A DNA stretch of 64,000 nt from Paractinoplanes abujensis (GCF_014204895.1 NZ_JACHMF010000001.1:8494001-8558000); one strand, 5' to 3'. Counted from the first letter of the stretch, positions 8,948-18,444 are shown. The notes: generated by a model from the sequence alone, not told the origin. Translations and numbers: made by a program.

Positions 8948-10551
8948 ACCTGCATGCTGGCCGAGCCGGCCGGGGCGGCCCCGTCGACCACCAGCTTGGT
9001 CCAGCCGGTGGTGCCGACCGGCAGCCACGTCGAGCTGGCCCCGCCGAGCCACTTGTCGTTCGCGTCGAACCAGCTCAGCGCGATGGTGTTGGTGCCCGTG
9101 GCCGCGTTGCCGCGGGCCCAGACCTCGCCGTGCCACTTCTGACCGGCCTTGACGGGCGTGATCGGGGCGACCCGGTACGACGGCGAACCGGCCGCCGTCT
9201 TGCCGGTGTTGGTCATGCTGACCGACCACTTACCCGTACGGGCCATGCTCTGGGTCTTGACCGCCAGGCCCAGCTCCGGCATGTAAGCGCGCCACGGGGT
9301 CAGGTTGTTGCCCGCCTCGAAGCTCGGGTCCATGACACTGGCCGGCATGTTCGCGTCGGTCCAGCCCGCCTTGACCACTGCCGCGGCCGGCTTGGCGGTG
9401 CCGTCGGTGCGGTACAGGCCGTAGTTGTACTGGGCCGGGATGCGCGAGACGGCCGACGACGGGATGCTGCCCTGGACGAAGTCGTTGAGCGTCCACGGCG
9501 CCACCGACTGCACGCCGGCCACCTCGGCCGCCTCGAAGATGCGGGCCAGGAACGCGGCCTGCTCACCCTCGGTGTTCTGCAGGGTGTTCAAACCCGTCTC
9601 GCCGATCGTGATCGGGGTCGGGCTGACCGCGGACTGCGCGCCCTTGATCAGGGAGAGCGCGCGCTCCGAGTTGCCGTACAGGTGGAACTCGTAGAAGTCG
9701 AGCGTGGTCGAGCCGAGGCTGGTCTTGACCTTGGCCAGGCCCTTGGCGCCGGACACGCCGTCGGTCGAGATCGTCAGCGGCATCGTCGGGAACGCCGAGC
9801 GCATCGCCGGGATCATCTTCTTGGCCCAGGTCATGGCCTTGGCGTTGTCGGCGTCGATCTCGTTCTGCAGTTCGAACGACAGGATGCGCTTGTCGTCCTT
9901 GTAGCGGGTGAGCACGGTCTTGCTCCAGGCCACGCTCTCGTCGACGTCGCCGTACGCGTCCCACCAGTCGAAAAGCGTGAACTTGACGGTCATGCCGTGG
10001 GCGGCCGCGATGTCGACGAACTGGGACAGCCGGTCCTGGTAGCCGTTCCACGGCTTGGGCCAGCCGAACGTGCTCGGGAAGATGATCACGCGAACGTTGT
10101 CGGCGCCGAGCGCGTCGGCCTTGGTCAGGTCGGCGTCGATCTTGGCGGGGTCCCACTGGGTCCACATCTTCGACCAGCCGGCCGCGGACGGGTAGTAGTT
10201 GAGCGTCTTCGCCCTCTTCACCGCGGCCATGCGGGAGGCCAGGGTGGGGACGGCCGGGGCCTCGGCGGCCTTCACGGTCTTGGTGGCCGAGGTCTTGGCC
10301 GTCGTCTTGGTGGTGCTGTTCTTGGCCCGCGCGGTCTGGGCCGTACTGGTCTTGGTGGCCGTGGTCTTGGTGGTGGACTTGGTGGCGCTCGTCTTGGCGG
10401 CGGTCTTGGCGGTTGCGGCGGTGGCCGGCGCATGCGGGAGCGCGAGGCCCAGGAGCAGCGAGGAGGCCAGGACGGCGGCACAGCGGCGAGGCGAGAACAC
10501 GGCTGGTCGGGGCCCTTCGGTCGGAGTGCGGAAGTTTTTCGGGAGCGCCAC
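8881..10551 (-). CDS. Secreted clan-A glycoside hydrolase (GH5-like) with C-terminal beta-sandwich
   Basis: 556 residues from the GTG at 10551; an in-frame GTG at 10500 would give a tidier signal peptide (MFSPRRCAAVLASSLLLG) and is a real alternative. After the signal comes a Lys/Thr/Ala low-complexity segment (about residues 47-98), then a TIM-barrel region. FELQNEID near residue 229 supplies the Asn-Glu acid/base pair and ITIGETGL near residue 317 supplies the nucleophile Glu of clan GH-A. Residues about 405-556 form a carbohydrate-binding-like beta-sandwich (DPSFEAGNNLTPWRAY start, VWFDDAVISAS end). Probably an endo-acting beta-glycanase acting outside the cell. Its position beside a polysaccharide cluster suggests trimming or release of that polymer. 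Confidence 0.78.
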   Translation of the reverse strand: MALPKNFRTPTEGPRPAVFSPRRCAAVLASSLLLGLALPHAPATAATAKTAAKTSATKSTTKTTATKTSTAQTARAKNSTTKTTAKTSATKTVKAAEAPAVPTLASRMAAVKRAKTLNYYPSAAGWSKMWTQWDPAKIDADLTKADALGADNVRVIIFPSTFGWPKPWNGYQDRLSQFVDIAAAHGMTVKFTLFDWWDAYGDVDESVAWSKTVLTRYKDDKRILSFELQNEIDADNAKAMTWAKKMIPAMRSAFPTMPLTISTDGVSGAKGLAKVKTSLGSTTLDFYEFHLYGNSERALSLIKGAQSAVSPTPITIGETGLNTLQNTEGEQAAFLARIFEAAEVAGVQSVAPWTLNDFVQGSIPSSAVSRIPAQYNYGLYRTDGTAKPAAAVVKAGWTDANMPASVMDPSFEAGNNLTPWRAYMPELGLAVKTQSMARTGKWSVSMTNTGKTAAGSPSYRVAPITPVKAGQKWHGEVWARGNAATGTNTIALSWFDANDKWLGGASSTWLPVGTTGWTKLVVDGAAPAGSASMQVHLKSGENTGTVWFDDAVISAS

Positions 10552-10645
10552 CTCTATCGGTCGGATCGTTTGGGGCTGGTGGATTTACGAATTGCAATGG
10601 CGTTGCGGCGGGTTGCGGTCAGGCTGCAAGGGCTGAGGACCGCAT

Positions 10646-12211
10646 TTACGGAGCGGTGGGATAGGTCCGCGGGGTGTAGACCGCGGCGCTGCCGTCGCCT
10701 CGGGTGACCGTGCGGGTCTGCGAGCTGCCGATGATCAGCAGGCAGCGCATGTCGATCGTGGCCGGGTCGAGATCGCCCAGCGTGGTGACCCGTACGGACT
10801 CCTGCGGCCCGCCGACGTCACGGCCGACCACCACCGGGGTGGCCGGGTCGCGCTGCTCCAGCAGCAGGCTCCGCGCGTTGACGAGCTGCTCCCGGCGCGA
10901 CTTGGAGGCCGGGTTGTAGATCGCGATCACGAAATCGGCCCGCGCGGCCGCGGTCAGCCGGTCGGCGATGACCGGCCACGGCTTGAGCCGGTCGGACAGC
11001 GACAGAATGCAGAAGTCGTGCCCCAGCGGCGCCCCGGCCCGGCTCGCCACGGCCTGCGCGGCGGTGAGCCCCGGAACCACCCGGACCGGTACGGCCTTCC
11101 ACTGCGGGTCCTCGCTGACCTCGAGCACCGCCGCCGCCATGGCGAACACCCCCGGGTCGCCCGACGACACGACGGCCACATTGCGCCCCCGCTTGGCCAG
11201 ATCGAGCGCGAACGCCGCCCGCTCGGCCTCGACCCGGTTGTCGGACGGGTGCTTGCGCTGGTGCTTCCCGGTTGCCACACGGTCGAGATAGGGCTGGTAG
11301 CCGATCAGGTCATCGGCCGCGGCGAGCACCCCGCGAGCCTCCGCGGTGAGCCACATCGGGTCGCCGGGCCCCAGCCCCACCACGGTCACGCTGCCGTGCT
11401 TCACCGGCCCGGCCGCGCCGGTCGCGTCCCCGGCCGCACTCTCTTCGCCCTCTCCTCGCGCGGCGAGCCCTTCCTCCCCCTCGACGAACGCGGTGGCGGC
11501 CGGGCTCGGCAGCAGGGCCAGGGAGAAGTACGGCACGGACTCGGGGTCGACGTCGGTCAGGCGGGCGTGGCGTTCGCGGTCGGTGGTGGCGCGTTCGACG
11601 TACCAGGTGTCGTCGAGGCGGCCCGCCTTGGCCAGGGCCTCGCGGACGCCGTCGAAGGTGCGGCCCAGTTTCATCACGGCTGCCGAATCGGTGGCGGCGA
11701 GGCGGGCCGCGAGCTCGGCCGGGGGCAGAGTGCCGGGCAGCACGGTCAGGATCTCGTCGCGTTCCATCAGCGGGCGGCCGAGCACGGCGGAGGCGGCGCT
11801 GACCGACGTGACGCCGGGGACGACCTCGGCGTCGTACCGGTGGGCCAGCCGCTTGTGCATGTGCATGTAGGAGCCGTAGAAGAACGGGTCACCCTCGGCC
11901 AGCACCACCACGTCGCGGCCGGCGTCCAGGTGCGCGGCCAGACGGTCGGCCGCCGCGGTGTAGAACTCGTCGATCGCGCCCTGATAACCACCCGGGTGGT
12001 CGGTGACCTCGGTCGTGACCGGGTAGATCAGCGGTTCCTCGATCTGCCCCTCGCGCAGCAGGCCGGCCGCGATCGCGCGCGCGTTGCTGCGGCCGTGCCG
12101 GGCCGCGTGATACGCCACGACGGCAGCCGACTCGATCAGGCGGGCCGCCTTCAGCGTGATCAACTCGGGGTCGCCGGGGCCGACGCCCACCCCGTACAGC
12201 TTGCCGGTCAC
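10646..12211 (-). CDS. cobIJ: CobIJ fusion: precorrin-2 C20-methyltransferase / precorrin-3B C17-methyltransferase
   Basis: 521 residues; the GTG at 12211 overlaps the cobH stop by 4 nt. Two SAM-dependent tetrapyrrole methylase domains lie in tandem. CobI (about 1-240) begins with KLYGVGVGPGDPELITLKA and has LAEGDPFFYGSYMH. CobJ (about 275-521) begins with VTVVGLGPGDPMWLT and has VVSSGDPGVFAMA. An acidic Gly/Ala-rich linker (about 245-272) joins them. The protein inserts methyl groups at C20 and C17 with ring contraction in aerobic cobalamin synthesis; this fusion is common in actinobacteria. Last gene of the leftward cobG-cobH-cobIJ operon. Confidence 0.93.
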   Translation of the reverse strand: MTGKLYGVGVGPGDPELITLKAARLIESAAVVAYHAARHGRSNARAIAAGLLREGQIEEPLIYPVTTEVTDHPGGYQGAIDEFYTAAADRLAAHLDAGRDVVVLAEGDPFFYGSYMHMHKRLAHRYDAEVVPGVTSVSAASAVLGRPLMERDEILTVLPGTLPPAELAARLAATDSAAVMKLGRTFDGVREALAKAGRLDDTWYVERATTDRERHARLTDVDPESVPYFSLALLPSPAATAFVEGEEGLAARGEGEESAAGDATGAAGPVKHGSVTVVGLGPGDPMWLTAEARGVLAAADDLIGYQPYLDRVATGKHQRKHPSDNRVEAERAAFALDLAKRGRNVAVVSSGDPGVFAMAAAVLEVSEDPQWKAVPVRVVPGLTAAQAVASRAGAPLGHDFCILSLSDRLKPWPVIADRLTAAARADFVIAIYNPASKSRREQLVNARSLLLEQRDPATPVVVGRDVGGPQESVRVTTLGDLDPATIDMRCLLIIGSSQTRTVTRGDGSAAVYTPRTYPTAP

Positions 12212-12825
12212 TCCGCCTCCGAAGCCAGCGCGTTGACGGCGGCGGCCGTGATGGCGCTGCCACCCCGGCGACCGCGCACGATCAGGTGCTCCAGGTCGGT
12301 CGCGGCCAGCGCGTCCTTGGACTCGGCGGCACCGATGAACCCGACCGGGATGCCCAGCACCGCGGCCGGGCGCGGAGCCCCCGCGGCGATCATCTCGAGC
12401 AGCCGGAAAAGGGCCGTCGGGGCGTTGCCGATCGCGACGACCGAACCCTCCAGCCGGTCCAGCCACAGGTCGAGCGCCGCGGCGCTGCGGGTGGTGCCCA
12501 GACGTTCGGCGAGGGCGGGCACCGACGGGTCGCGCAGCGTGCAGACGACCTCGTTGCCCGCCGGGAGGCGCTTGCGGGTGATGCCGGAAGCCACCATTTC
12601 GGCGTCGCACAGAATCGGCGCGCCCGCCAGCAGAGCCTTGCGGGCCACGACCGCCACCTGCGGCGAATACCCGATGTCGCGCACCAGGTCGACCATGCCG
12701 CAGGCGTGGATCATGCGAACCGCGACCCGCGCCACCTCGGCGGGCAACCCGCCCAGGTCGGCCTCGGCCCGGATAGTGGCGAAGGAACGCCGATAGATCT
12801 CGGCGCCGTCCCTCTCGTACTCCAT
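12208..12825 (-). CDS. cobH: Precorrin-8X methylmutase
   Basis: 205 residues. The ATG at 12825 shares its A with the cobG TGA stop, and GAGGAGG lies 6 nt upstream. CbiC/CobH signatures: EIYRRSFATIRAEAD at the start, a conserved His in RMIHACGMVDL, ILCDAEMVASGITR and IGNAPTALFRLLEM. It catalyses methyl migration from C11 to C12, converting precorrin-8x to hydrogenobyrinate. Its length is normal for the family. It is translationally coupled on both sides, to cobG upstream and cobIJ downstream. Confidence 0.94.
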   Translation of the reverse strand: MEYERDGAEIYRRSFATIRAEADLGGLPAEVARVAVRMIHACGMVDLVRDIGYSPQVAVVARKALLAGAPILCDAEMVASGITRKRLPAGNEVVCTLRDPSVPALAERLGTTRSAAALDLWLDRLEGSVVAIGNAPTALFRLLEMIAAGAPRPAAVLGIPVGFIGAAESKDALAATDLEHLIVRGRRGGSAITAAAVNALASEAE

Positions 12826-14000
12826 CAGTTCCTCCTCGCGGCGGCGACCGCGTGGGCCGTGTCGCCGGTGAACGTCTCCCCGTCCGGTTGCCGGGTCACG
12901 GCATAGCCGTCCGGGGTGGCCTCGACCCGCACATGCGCCCCGGCCGGACTCCCGCACCCGCGGGCGCAGCCGATCCAGTGCACGGGCAGGCCATCGGAAT
13001 ACACGCTGCTGCGGTCGGCGTCGGCGCGCACGTCGGCCAGGCTTTTCGCACACCCGGGCCGCCCGGCACACGCGGTCACCCCGGCCCACCGCGTGGCCGG
13101 CTCCACCGGCAGCCCGGCCTCGGCCAGCGCCCGCGCCCACCGCCGCGCGGCCTCGACCGTCAGATCGGGCACAAGGACCCCGCGCCAGGGCGTCACCACC
13201 AGCCGCCGCGCAGTCCCCAGCAGCCGCAACGCCTCCCCGCCGAGCCGCCCCAACGGCACGAGCGCGCCCACCGCCACAAGCCCATCCCCCTGCGGCACGA
13301 TCCCGAGCAAGGTCGCGTCCGCCGACAGGGGGACAGCCGTGGACGGCGGGAGTGTGGGGAGGCCCAGGGCGGCCGCGGTGCGTGTGGCGATCCGGGACGG
13401 GCCGTCCGGCAGTTCGTGCAAGCGCCACGCCGTGGTTTCGGCGCGTTCGGTGAGGAAGGCGTTCGCGGCGGTCAGCAGGGTCCGGACCACGTCGGTGGCG
13501 GGGACGCGGAGGCCGGGGTCGTGGCCGGCGAAGAGGATCGCGAACGTTTCGTCCACGGGGACGGCGGCCAGGTCGGCCGACAGGGGCACCGCGCCGAGCG
13601 CGAAGAGGAAACGTCCGGGAAGGGCGGCCAATGCCGGATCGGCGCAGAGGGCCCGGTCGAGCTCGGCGACGAGGGCGCGCAGTGTGGCGCCGGCCAGTGG
13701 CGGCGCCACGATGTTGCGAACGGTCTCGTGGGTCTCGGAGGGCAGCAGGCCGGCGGCGGTCAGGGCGGCCGCGAGCACCGTCGGGTCGGCGTCGGTCAGG
13801 GCTCTGAGCTGCAGGTTGGCCCGGGACGTGAGCTCCAGACGACCGTCGCCGAACTGTGCGGCCAGGGTGGCCAGGGTGGTCAGCTGGGCGCCGGTGAGCA
13901 GGCCGCCGGGGAGCCGCACGCGGGCCAGCGGGCCGTCGGCGGCCGCGTGCAGGCGCAGGGCGCCGGGGCAGGCGTCGACGGCGGATTCACGGGCGGGCAC
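12825..14000 (-). CDS. cobG: Precorrin-3B synthase (aerobic ring-contraction monooxygenase)
   Basis: 391 residues from the GTG at 14000. Nitrite/sulfite-reductase-type protein: ferredoxin-like half-domains (PLARVRLPGGLLTGAQ and LTSRANLQLRAL), then the Fe-S/siroheme cysteines in TACAGRPGCAKS and GCARGCGSP. CobG uses O2 to make precorrin-3B, so the pathway is the aerobic one. No SD is seen; a TAGTAT -10 box lies 7 nt before the start, suggesting leaderless transcription. It heads the cobG-cobH-cobIJ operon, divergent from riboswitch-controlled cobN. Confidence 0.9.
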   Translation of the reverse strand: MPARESAVDACPGALRLHAAADGPLARVRLPGGLLTGAQLTTLATLAAQFGDGRLELTSRANLQLRALTDADPTVLAAALTAAGLLPSETHETVRNIVAPPLAGATLRALVAELDRALCADPALAALPGRFLFALGAVPLSADLAAVPVDETFAILFAGHDPGLRVPATDVVRTLLTAANAFLTERAETTAWRLHELPDGPSRIATRTAAALGLPTLPPSTAVPLSADATLLGIVPQGDGLVAVGALVPLGRLGGEALRLLGTARRLVVTPWRGVLVPDLTVEAARRWARALAEAGLPVEPATRWAGVTACAGRPGCAKSLADVRADADRSSVYSDGLPVHWIGCARGCGSPAGAHVRVEATPDGYAVTRQPDGETFTGDTAHAVAAARRN

Positions 14001-14007
14001 GGCCCGG

Positions 14008-14013
14008 ATACTA
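14008..14013 (-). promoter_or_regulatory. -10 box of cobG, leaderless layout
   Basis: TAGTAT on the minus strand lies 7 nt upstream of the cobG GTG, so the expected transcription start falls on or next to the initiation codon. The TANNNT spacing fits actinobacterial leaderless promoters. No convincing -35 was found. Confidence 0.5.
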
Positions 14014-14054
14014 CGGTCGACCCCCGACAGGAGCGCATCCTCGGGTCGGGATCG

Positions 14055-14212
14055 TCACACACCGGCACCCTCCTTGACGGCGAGTATCGGCGCCGGGAAG
14101 GGTGGGAGGTCACGAGCGGCGACGCCGCGGAGGAAGCCGGTGTGAGTCCGGCGCGGTCCCGCCACTGTCACCAGGCCGTAAGGGCTGGGAGCCAGGAACT
14201 CCGGTCGCCGTG
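14055..14212 (+). promoter_or_regulatory. Cobalamin (adenosylcobalamin) riboswitch upstream of cobN
   Basis: The segment contains the ordered conserved blocks of the B12 aptamer: GAAGCCGGTGTGAGTCCGG (14132-14150), CGGTCCCGCCACTGT ending at 14168 (the B12-box region) and GGGAGCCAGGAACTCC ending near 14202. The 3' edge is close to 14205-14212; the 5' edge is approximate. It is oriented toward cobN, whose start lies about 45 nt further. That interval has CCCGGGG, ACCCC and the SD AGGGGAG, which can pair with each other, suggesting control of translation initiation. I saw no T-rich terminator. High cobalamin is expected to lower cobN expression. Confidence 0.9.
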
Positions 14213-14254
14213 ATCTCTACTACCCGGGGCGCGGACCCCGAGGGGAGCTGGCGC

Positions 14255-17200
14255 GTGTTCCTGCTGCTGTCGACCTCCGACACCGATCTGCTCAGTGCCC
14301 GGGCCAGCGGCTCGGCATGGCGCCTGGCCAACCCGGCCCGGACGGGTGTGGCCGACCTGCCCGCCCTGCTCACCGACGTGACGCTGGTCGTCGTGCGGAT
14401 CCTCGGCGGGCGCCGGGCCTGGGAGGAGGGGCTCGACGCGCTGCTGGCCGGGCCGGTCCCGGTCGTCGTGCTGGGTGGCGAGCAGGCCCCGGACGCCGAG
14501 CTGATGAAGCTGTCGACGGTGCCGGCCGGGGTGGCTGCCGAGGCGCACGCGTATCTGGCTCAGGGCGGCTCGGACAACTTGGCCGCGGTGCACGACTTCC
14601 TCTCCGACACGGTGCTGCTGACCGGGCACGGGTTCGCCCCGCCGCAGGCCGCACCCGACTGGGGGCCGCTGCCGCGCGAGACGACGGCGACCGGGCCCAC
14701 TGTCGCGGTGCTCTACTACCGCGCGCACCACATGGCCGGTAACACCGCGTTCGTCGAGGCGCTGTGCCGCGCGATCGAGGCCAAGGGCGGGCGCCCCCTG
14801 CCGTTGTTCACGTCGTCCCTGCGTACGGCGCCGGAGGATCTGCTGGCCGAGTTGCGTAAGGCGGACGCCCTGGTGGTCACCGTGCTCGCGGCCGGCGGCA
14901 CGAAGCCGGCCACGGTCACCGCGGGCGGCGACGACGAGGCGTGGGACGTCGGCGTGCTGGCGGGCCTGGACGTGCCGATCCTGCAGGCGCTGTGCCTGAC
15001 CAGCTCGCGGGCCAAGTGGGAGGCCAGCGACGACGGCTTGTCCCCGCTGGACGCGGCCACCCAGGTGGCGATCCCGGAGTTCGACGGCCGGATCATCACG
15101 GTCCCGTTCTCGTTCAAAGAGATCGACCCGGACGGGCTCTCCATCTACGTGGCCGACCCCGAGCGTGCGGCCCGGGTCGCCGGCATCGCGGTCGCGCACG
15201 CCCGGCTGCGGCACATCCCGCCGGCCGAGCGGCGGATCGTGGTGATGCTCTCGGCGTACCCGACCAAGCATTCCCGCATCGGCAACGCGGTCGGCCTGGA
15301 CACCCCGGCCTCGACCGTTGCGCTGCTGGCGGCCCTGCGTGAGCGCGGCTACCGGATCGGCTCGTTCGGCGACTACGACGGCGACGGGCTGATCCACGCC
15401 CTGATCGCGGCGGGCGGCCAGGACCCGGACTGGCTCACCGAGGACCAGCTGGCCGAGAACAAGGTGCGGATCAACGGCGAGCGGTACGGCGACTGGTTCG
15501 CCACCTTGCCCGACGATCTGCGCGCATCGATGACCACACATTGGGGGCCGGCGCCGGGCGAGTTGTACGTCGACAACGGCGACATCGTGCTGGCCGCGCT
15601 TCAGGACGAGAACGTGGTCGTCATGGTGCAGCCGCCGCGTGGGTTCGGGGCCAACCCGGTGGCCATTTATCACGACCCCGACCTGCCGCCCTCGCACCAC
15701 TACCTGGCCGCGTACCGCTGGGTCGCCGACGAGTTCGGCGCGCACGCGGTGGTGCACGTGGGCAAGCACGGCAACCTGGAATGGCTGCCCGGCAAGAACG
15801 TGGGCATGTCGGCCTCGGACGGCACCGACGCCGCTCTGGGTGACCTGCCGTTGATCTATCCGTTCCTGGTCAACGACCCGGGCGAGGGCACGCAGGCCAA
15901 GCGCCGGGCCCACGCCACACTGGTCGACCACCTGATCCCGCCGATGGCCCGGGCCGAGTCGTACGGGGACATCGCCCGCCTCGAGCAGCTGCTCGACGAG
16001 CACGCCAACATCGCCGCGCTCGACCCGGCCAAGCTGCCGGCGATCCGGGCCCAGATCTGGACGCTGATCCAGGCCGCGCGGATGGACCACGATCTGGGTC
16101 AGTCGGACCGGCCCGACGACGAGGAGTTCGACGAGTTCATCCTGCACGTCGACGGGTGGCTGTGCGAGGTCAAGGACGTGCAGATCCGCGACGGGCTGCA
16201 CATCCTGGGCGCGGCGCCACAGGGCGAGGCGCGGGTCAACCTGGTGCTGTCGATGCTGCGGGCGAAGCAGATGTGGGCGGGGCAGGTCGCGGCGCTCCCC
16301 GGGCTCAGGGAGGCGCTCGGGCTCGCCGAGGAGGCGTCCACCGCCGAGACCGACCGGGTCGAGGCCCTCGCGCACGCTCTGGTCAGCGGGATGGAGGAAG
16401 CCGGCTGGCCGACCGATCGAGCTCACATTGCGGAGCTGTCCGGAACGCACGGGGTGGGCGGGGAGCGGGTGCAGGACGTCCTCGCGTTCGCGGCGACCGA
16501 GATCGTGCCGCGACTCGACCGTACGACCGACGAGCTGACCAACCTGCTGCACGCGCTGGACGGCGGCTACGTGCCGGCCGGCCCGAGCGGCTCCCCCCTG
16601 CGCGGCCTGATCAACGTGCTGCCCACCGGCCGCAACTTCTACTCGGTCGACCCCAAGGCGATCCCGAGCGCGCTGGCCTGGGAGACCGGTCAGGCGATGG
16701 CCGAGTCGCTGCTCAAGCGCTACCGCGAGGACTACGGCGACTGGCCCCGCTCGGTCGGCCTCTCGGCCTGGGGCACCAGCGCCATGCGTACGGCCGGTGA
16801 CGACATCGCCGAGATTCTCGCCCTCATCGGCGTACGCCCGATCTGGGATCCGGCCTCGCGCCGGGTGACCGGTCTCGAACCGATCACCCGCGACGAGCTC
16901 GGCCGCCCCCGGATCGACGTCACCGTCCGCATCTCGGGTTTCTTCCGCGATGCCTTCCCGCACGTCGTGGCCATGCTCGACGACGCGTTCCGGATGATCG
17001 CCGAGCTCGACGAGCCGGAGAACTTCGTCCGCGAGCACGCCCTGGCCGACCGCGACGACCACGGCGACTGGCGGCGGGCCACCACCCGCATCTTCGGGTC
17101 GCGACCGGGGGCGTACGGGGCCGGGATCCTGCCTTTGATCGACAGCCGGAACTGGCGCACCGACAAGGATCTGGCCGAGGTGTACGCGGTGTGGGGCGGC

Positions 17201-17803
17201 TTCGCGTACGGCCGTGACCTCGACGGTGTGCCCGCCCGGCCCGACATGGAGAACGCGTACAAGCGGATCGACGTGGCGGCCAAGAACATCGACACCCGCG
17301 AGCACGACATCGCCGACTCGGACGACTACTTCCAGTACCACGGCGGCATGATCGCCACGGTGCGCGCGCTGACCGGCAAGGCCCCCGCGGCGTACGTGGG
17401 TGACTCGACCAACCCGGACGCCACCCGCACGCGCAGCCTGACCGAGGAGACCGCACGCATCTTCCGGGCCCGGGTCGTCAACCCGCGCTGGATCGCCGCG
17501 ATGCGCCGGCACGGCTACAAGGGCGCCTTCGAGCTGGCCGCCACTGTCGACTACCTGTTCGGTTTCGACGCCACCGCCGGCGTGGTCACCGACTACATGT
17601 ACGAGCAGCTCGCGGCGACGTACGCCCTGGACCCGGAGAACCAGAAGTTCTTCCAGCAGTCCAACCCGTGGGCCCTGCACAGCGTCACCGAACGCCTGCT
17701 CGAGGCGGCCGAACGCAAGCTCTGGGACTCCCCGGACCCGGACACGCTGAACGCCCTGCAGCAGCTCTATCTGGAAACCGAGGGTGACATCGAGGACAGC
17801 TAG
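14255..17803 (+). CDS. cobN: Cobaltochelatase subunit CobN
   Basis: 1182 residues. The GTG at 14255 is chosen because AGGGGAG sits about 8 nt upstream and the product then begins with the family's VFLLLSTSDTDLLSARAS; the earlier GTG at 14210 lies at the riboswitch edge. CobN/magnesium-chelatase-H signatures include HVGKHGNLEWLPGKN, PTGRNFYSVDPKAIPS and SDDYFQYHGGMIATVRALTG. The large chelatase subunit binds hydrogenobyrinic acid a,c-diamide and, with CobS and CobT (not in this window), inserts cobalt using ATP. Length is close to the family norm. Its TAG overlaps the stop of the convergent response regulator (CTAG). Confidence 0.95.
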   Translation: MFLLLSTSDTDLLSARASGSAWRLANPARTGVADLPALLTDVTLVVVRILGGRRAWEEGLDALLAGPVPVVVLGGEQAPDAELMKLSTVPAGVAAEAHAYLAQGGSDNLAAVHDFLSDTVLLTGHGFAPPQAAPDWGPLPRETTATGPTVAVLYYRAHHMAGNTAFVEALCRAIEAKGGRPLPLFTSSLRTAPEDLLAELRKADALVVTVLAAGGTKPATVTAGGDDEAWDVGVLAGLDVPILQALCLTSSRAKWEASDDGLSPLDAATQVAIPEFDGRIITVPFSFKEIDPDGLSIYVADPERAARVAGIAVAHARLRHIPPAERRIVVMLSAYPTKHSRIGNAVGLDTPASTVALLAALRERGYRIGSFGDYDGDGLIHALIAAGGQDPDWLTEDQLAENKVRINGERYGDWFATLPDDLRASMTTHWGPAPGELYVDNGDIVLAALQDENVVVMVQPPRGFGANPVAIYHDPDLPPSHHYLAAYRWVADEFGAHAVVHVGKHGNLEWLPGKNVGMSASDGTDAALGDLPLIYPFLVNDPGEGTQAKRRAHATLVDHLIPPMARAESYGDIARLEQLLDEHANIAALDPAKLPAIRAQIWTLIQAARMDHDLGQSDRPDDEEFDEFILHVDGWLCEVKDVQIRDGLHILGAAPQGEARVNLVLSMLRAKQMWAGQVAALPGLREALGLAEEASTAETDRVEALAHALVSGMEEAGWPTDRAHIAELSGTHGVGGERVQDVLAFAATEIVPRLDRTTDELTNLLHALDGGYVPAGPSGSPLRGLINVLPTGRNFYSVDPKAIPSALAWETGQAMAESLLKRYREDYGDWPRSVGLSAWGTSAMRTAGDDIAEILALIGVRPIWDPASRRVTGLEPITRDELGRPRIDVTVRISGFFRDAFPHVVAMLDDAFRMIAELDEPENFVREHALADRDDHGDWRRATTRIFGSRPGAYGAGILPLIDSRNWRTDKDLAEVYAVWGGFAYGRDLDGVPARPDMENAYKRIDVAAKNIDTREHDIADSDDYFQYHGGMIATVRALTGKAPAAYVGDSTNPDATRTRSLTEETARIFRARVVNPRWIAAMRRHGYKGAFELAATVDYLFGFDATAGVVTDYMYEQLAATYALDPENQKFFQQSNPWALHSVTERLLEAAERKLWDSPDPDTLNALQQLYLETEGDIEDS

Positions 17804-18444
17804 GCCCGCAGGAAGGTCAGGACCGCGAGCACCCGGCGGTGCTCGCGGTCGTCCTGGATCAGCCCGAGCTTGGTGAAGATCGAGGTCACGTGGGCCTCGA
17901 CGGTCTTGACGGCCAGGTGCAGGTCGGCGGCGACGGCGGTGTTGGACAGGCCCCGGGCCATCAGCGCGAGCACGGCCCGTTCCCGGTCGGTCAGCCGGTC
18001 CAGCGGGTCACGTTCGCGGCGCCGGGCGACCAGCCGGGCCACCAGCTCCGGGTCGATGACGGTCTCGCCGCGGCCCACTTTGCGGATGTCGGCGCCGAAC
18101 GCGGCCAGGTCGGACACGCGGTCCTTGAGCAGGTAACCCACGCCGCCGTCGAAGTCGGTCATCAGCCGCAGCGCGTGGTGCACCTCGACGTATTGGGAGA
18201 GCAGCATCAGCCCCACCCCGGGGGCGGCGGCCCGGATCGCGGCCGCCGTCTCGATGCCCTCGTCGGAGAAGGACGGCGGCATGCGCAGGTCGATCACGGC
18301 GACGTCGGGCGGGTCGGCGCGCACCAGAGCGAGCAGGGCGCGTCCGTCGCCGGCCTGCCCGGTCACGGTGAAGCCGACGTCGGTCAGGATGCGGGACATG
18401 CCCTCGCGGAAGAGCACGGCGTCGTCGGCCAGCATCACGCGCAC
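17800..18444 (-). CDS. NarL/FixJ-family response regulator
   Basis: 214 residues. The GTG at 18444 gives the standard VRVMLADDAVLFREG start; a second GTG at 18438 forms a GTGA overlap with the kinase stop and is possible. The receiver domain has the acidic pair near residue 7, the phosphoacceptor Asp in VAVIDLRMP and the Lys in GYLLKDRV. The LuxR-type HTH is LTDRERAVLALMARGLSNTAVA, with KTVEAHVTSIFTKLGL. Cognate to the kinase immediately upstream. Very similar in layout to the regulator at 39628-40272. Confidence 0.92.
   Translation of the reverse strand: MRVMLADDAVLFREGMSRILTDVGFTVTGQAGDGRALLALVRADPPDVAVIDLRMPPSFSDEGIETAAAIRAAAPGVGLMLLSQYVEVHHALRLMTDFDGGVGYLLKDRVSDLAAFGADIRKVGRGETVIDPELVARLVARRRERDPLDRLTDRERAVLALMARGLSNTAVAADLHLAVKTVEAHVTSIFTKLGLIQDDREHRRVLAVLTFLRA

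Noticed and set aside
13950..14060. A second cobalamin riboswitch on the minus strand for cobG
   Set aside because: No B12-box or aptamer core on that strand, and the -10 box leaves no room for a leader.
14168..17680. A 1170-codon open frame on the minus strand opposite cobN
   Set aside because: It is the antisense shadow of cobN in GC-rich DNA; composition is His/Arg/Gly/Gln repeats with no domain, and cobN is unmistakable.
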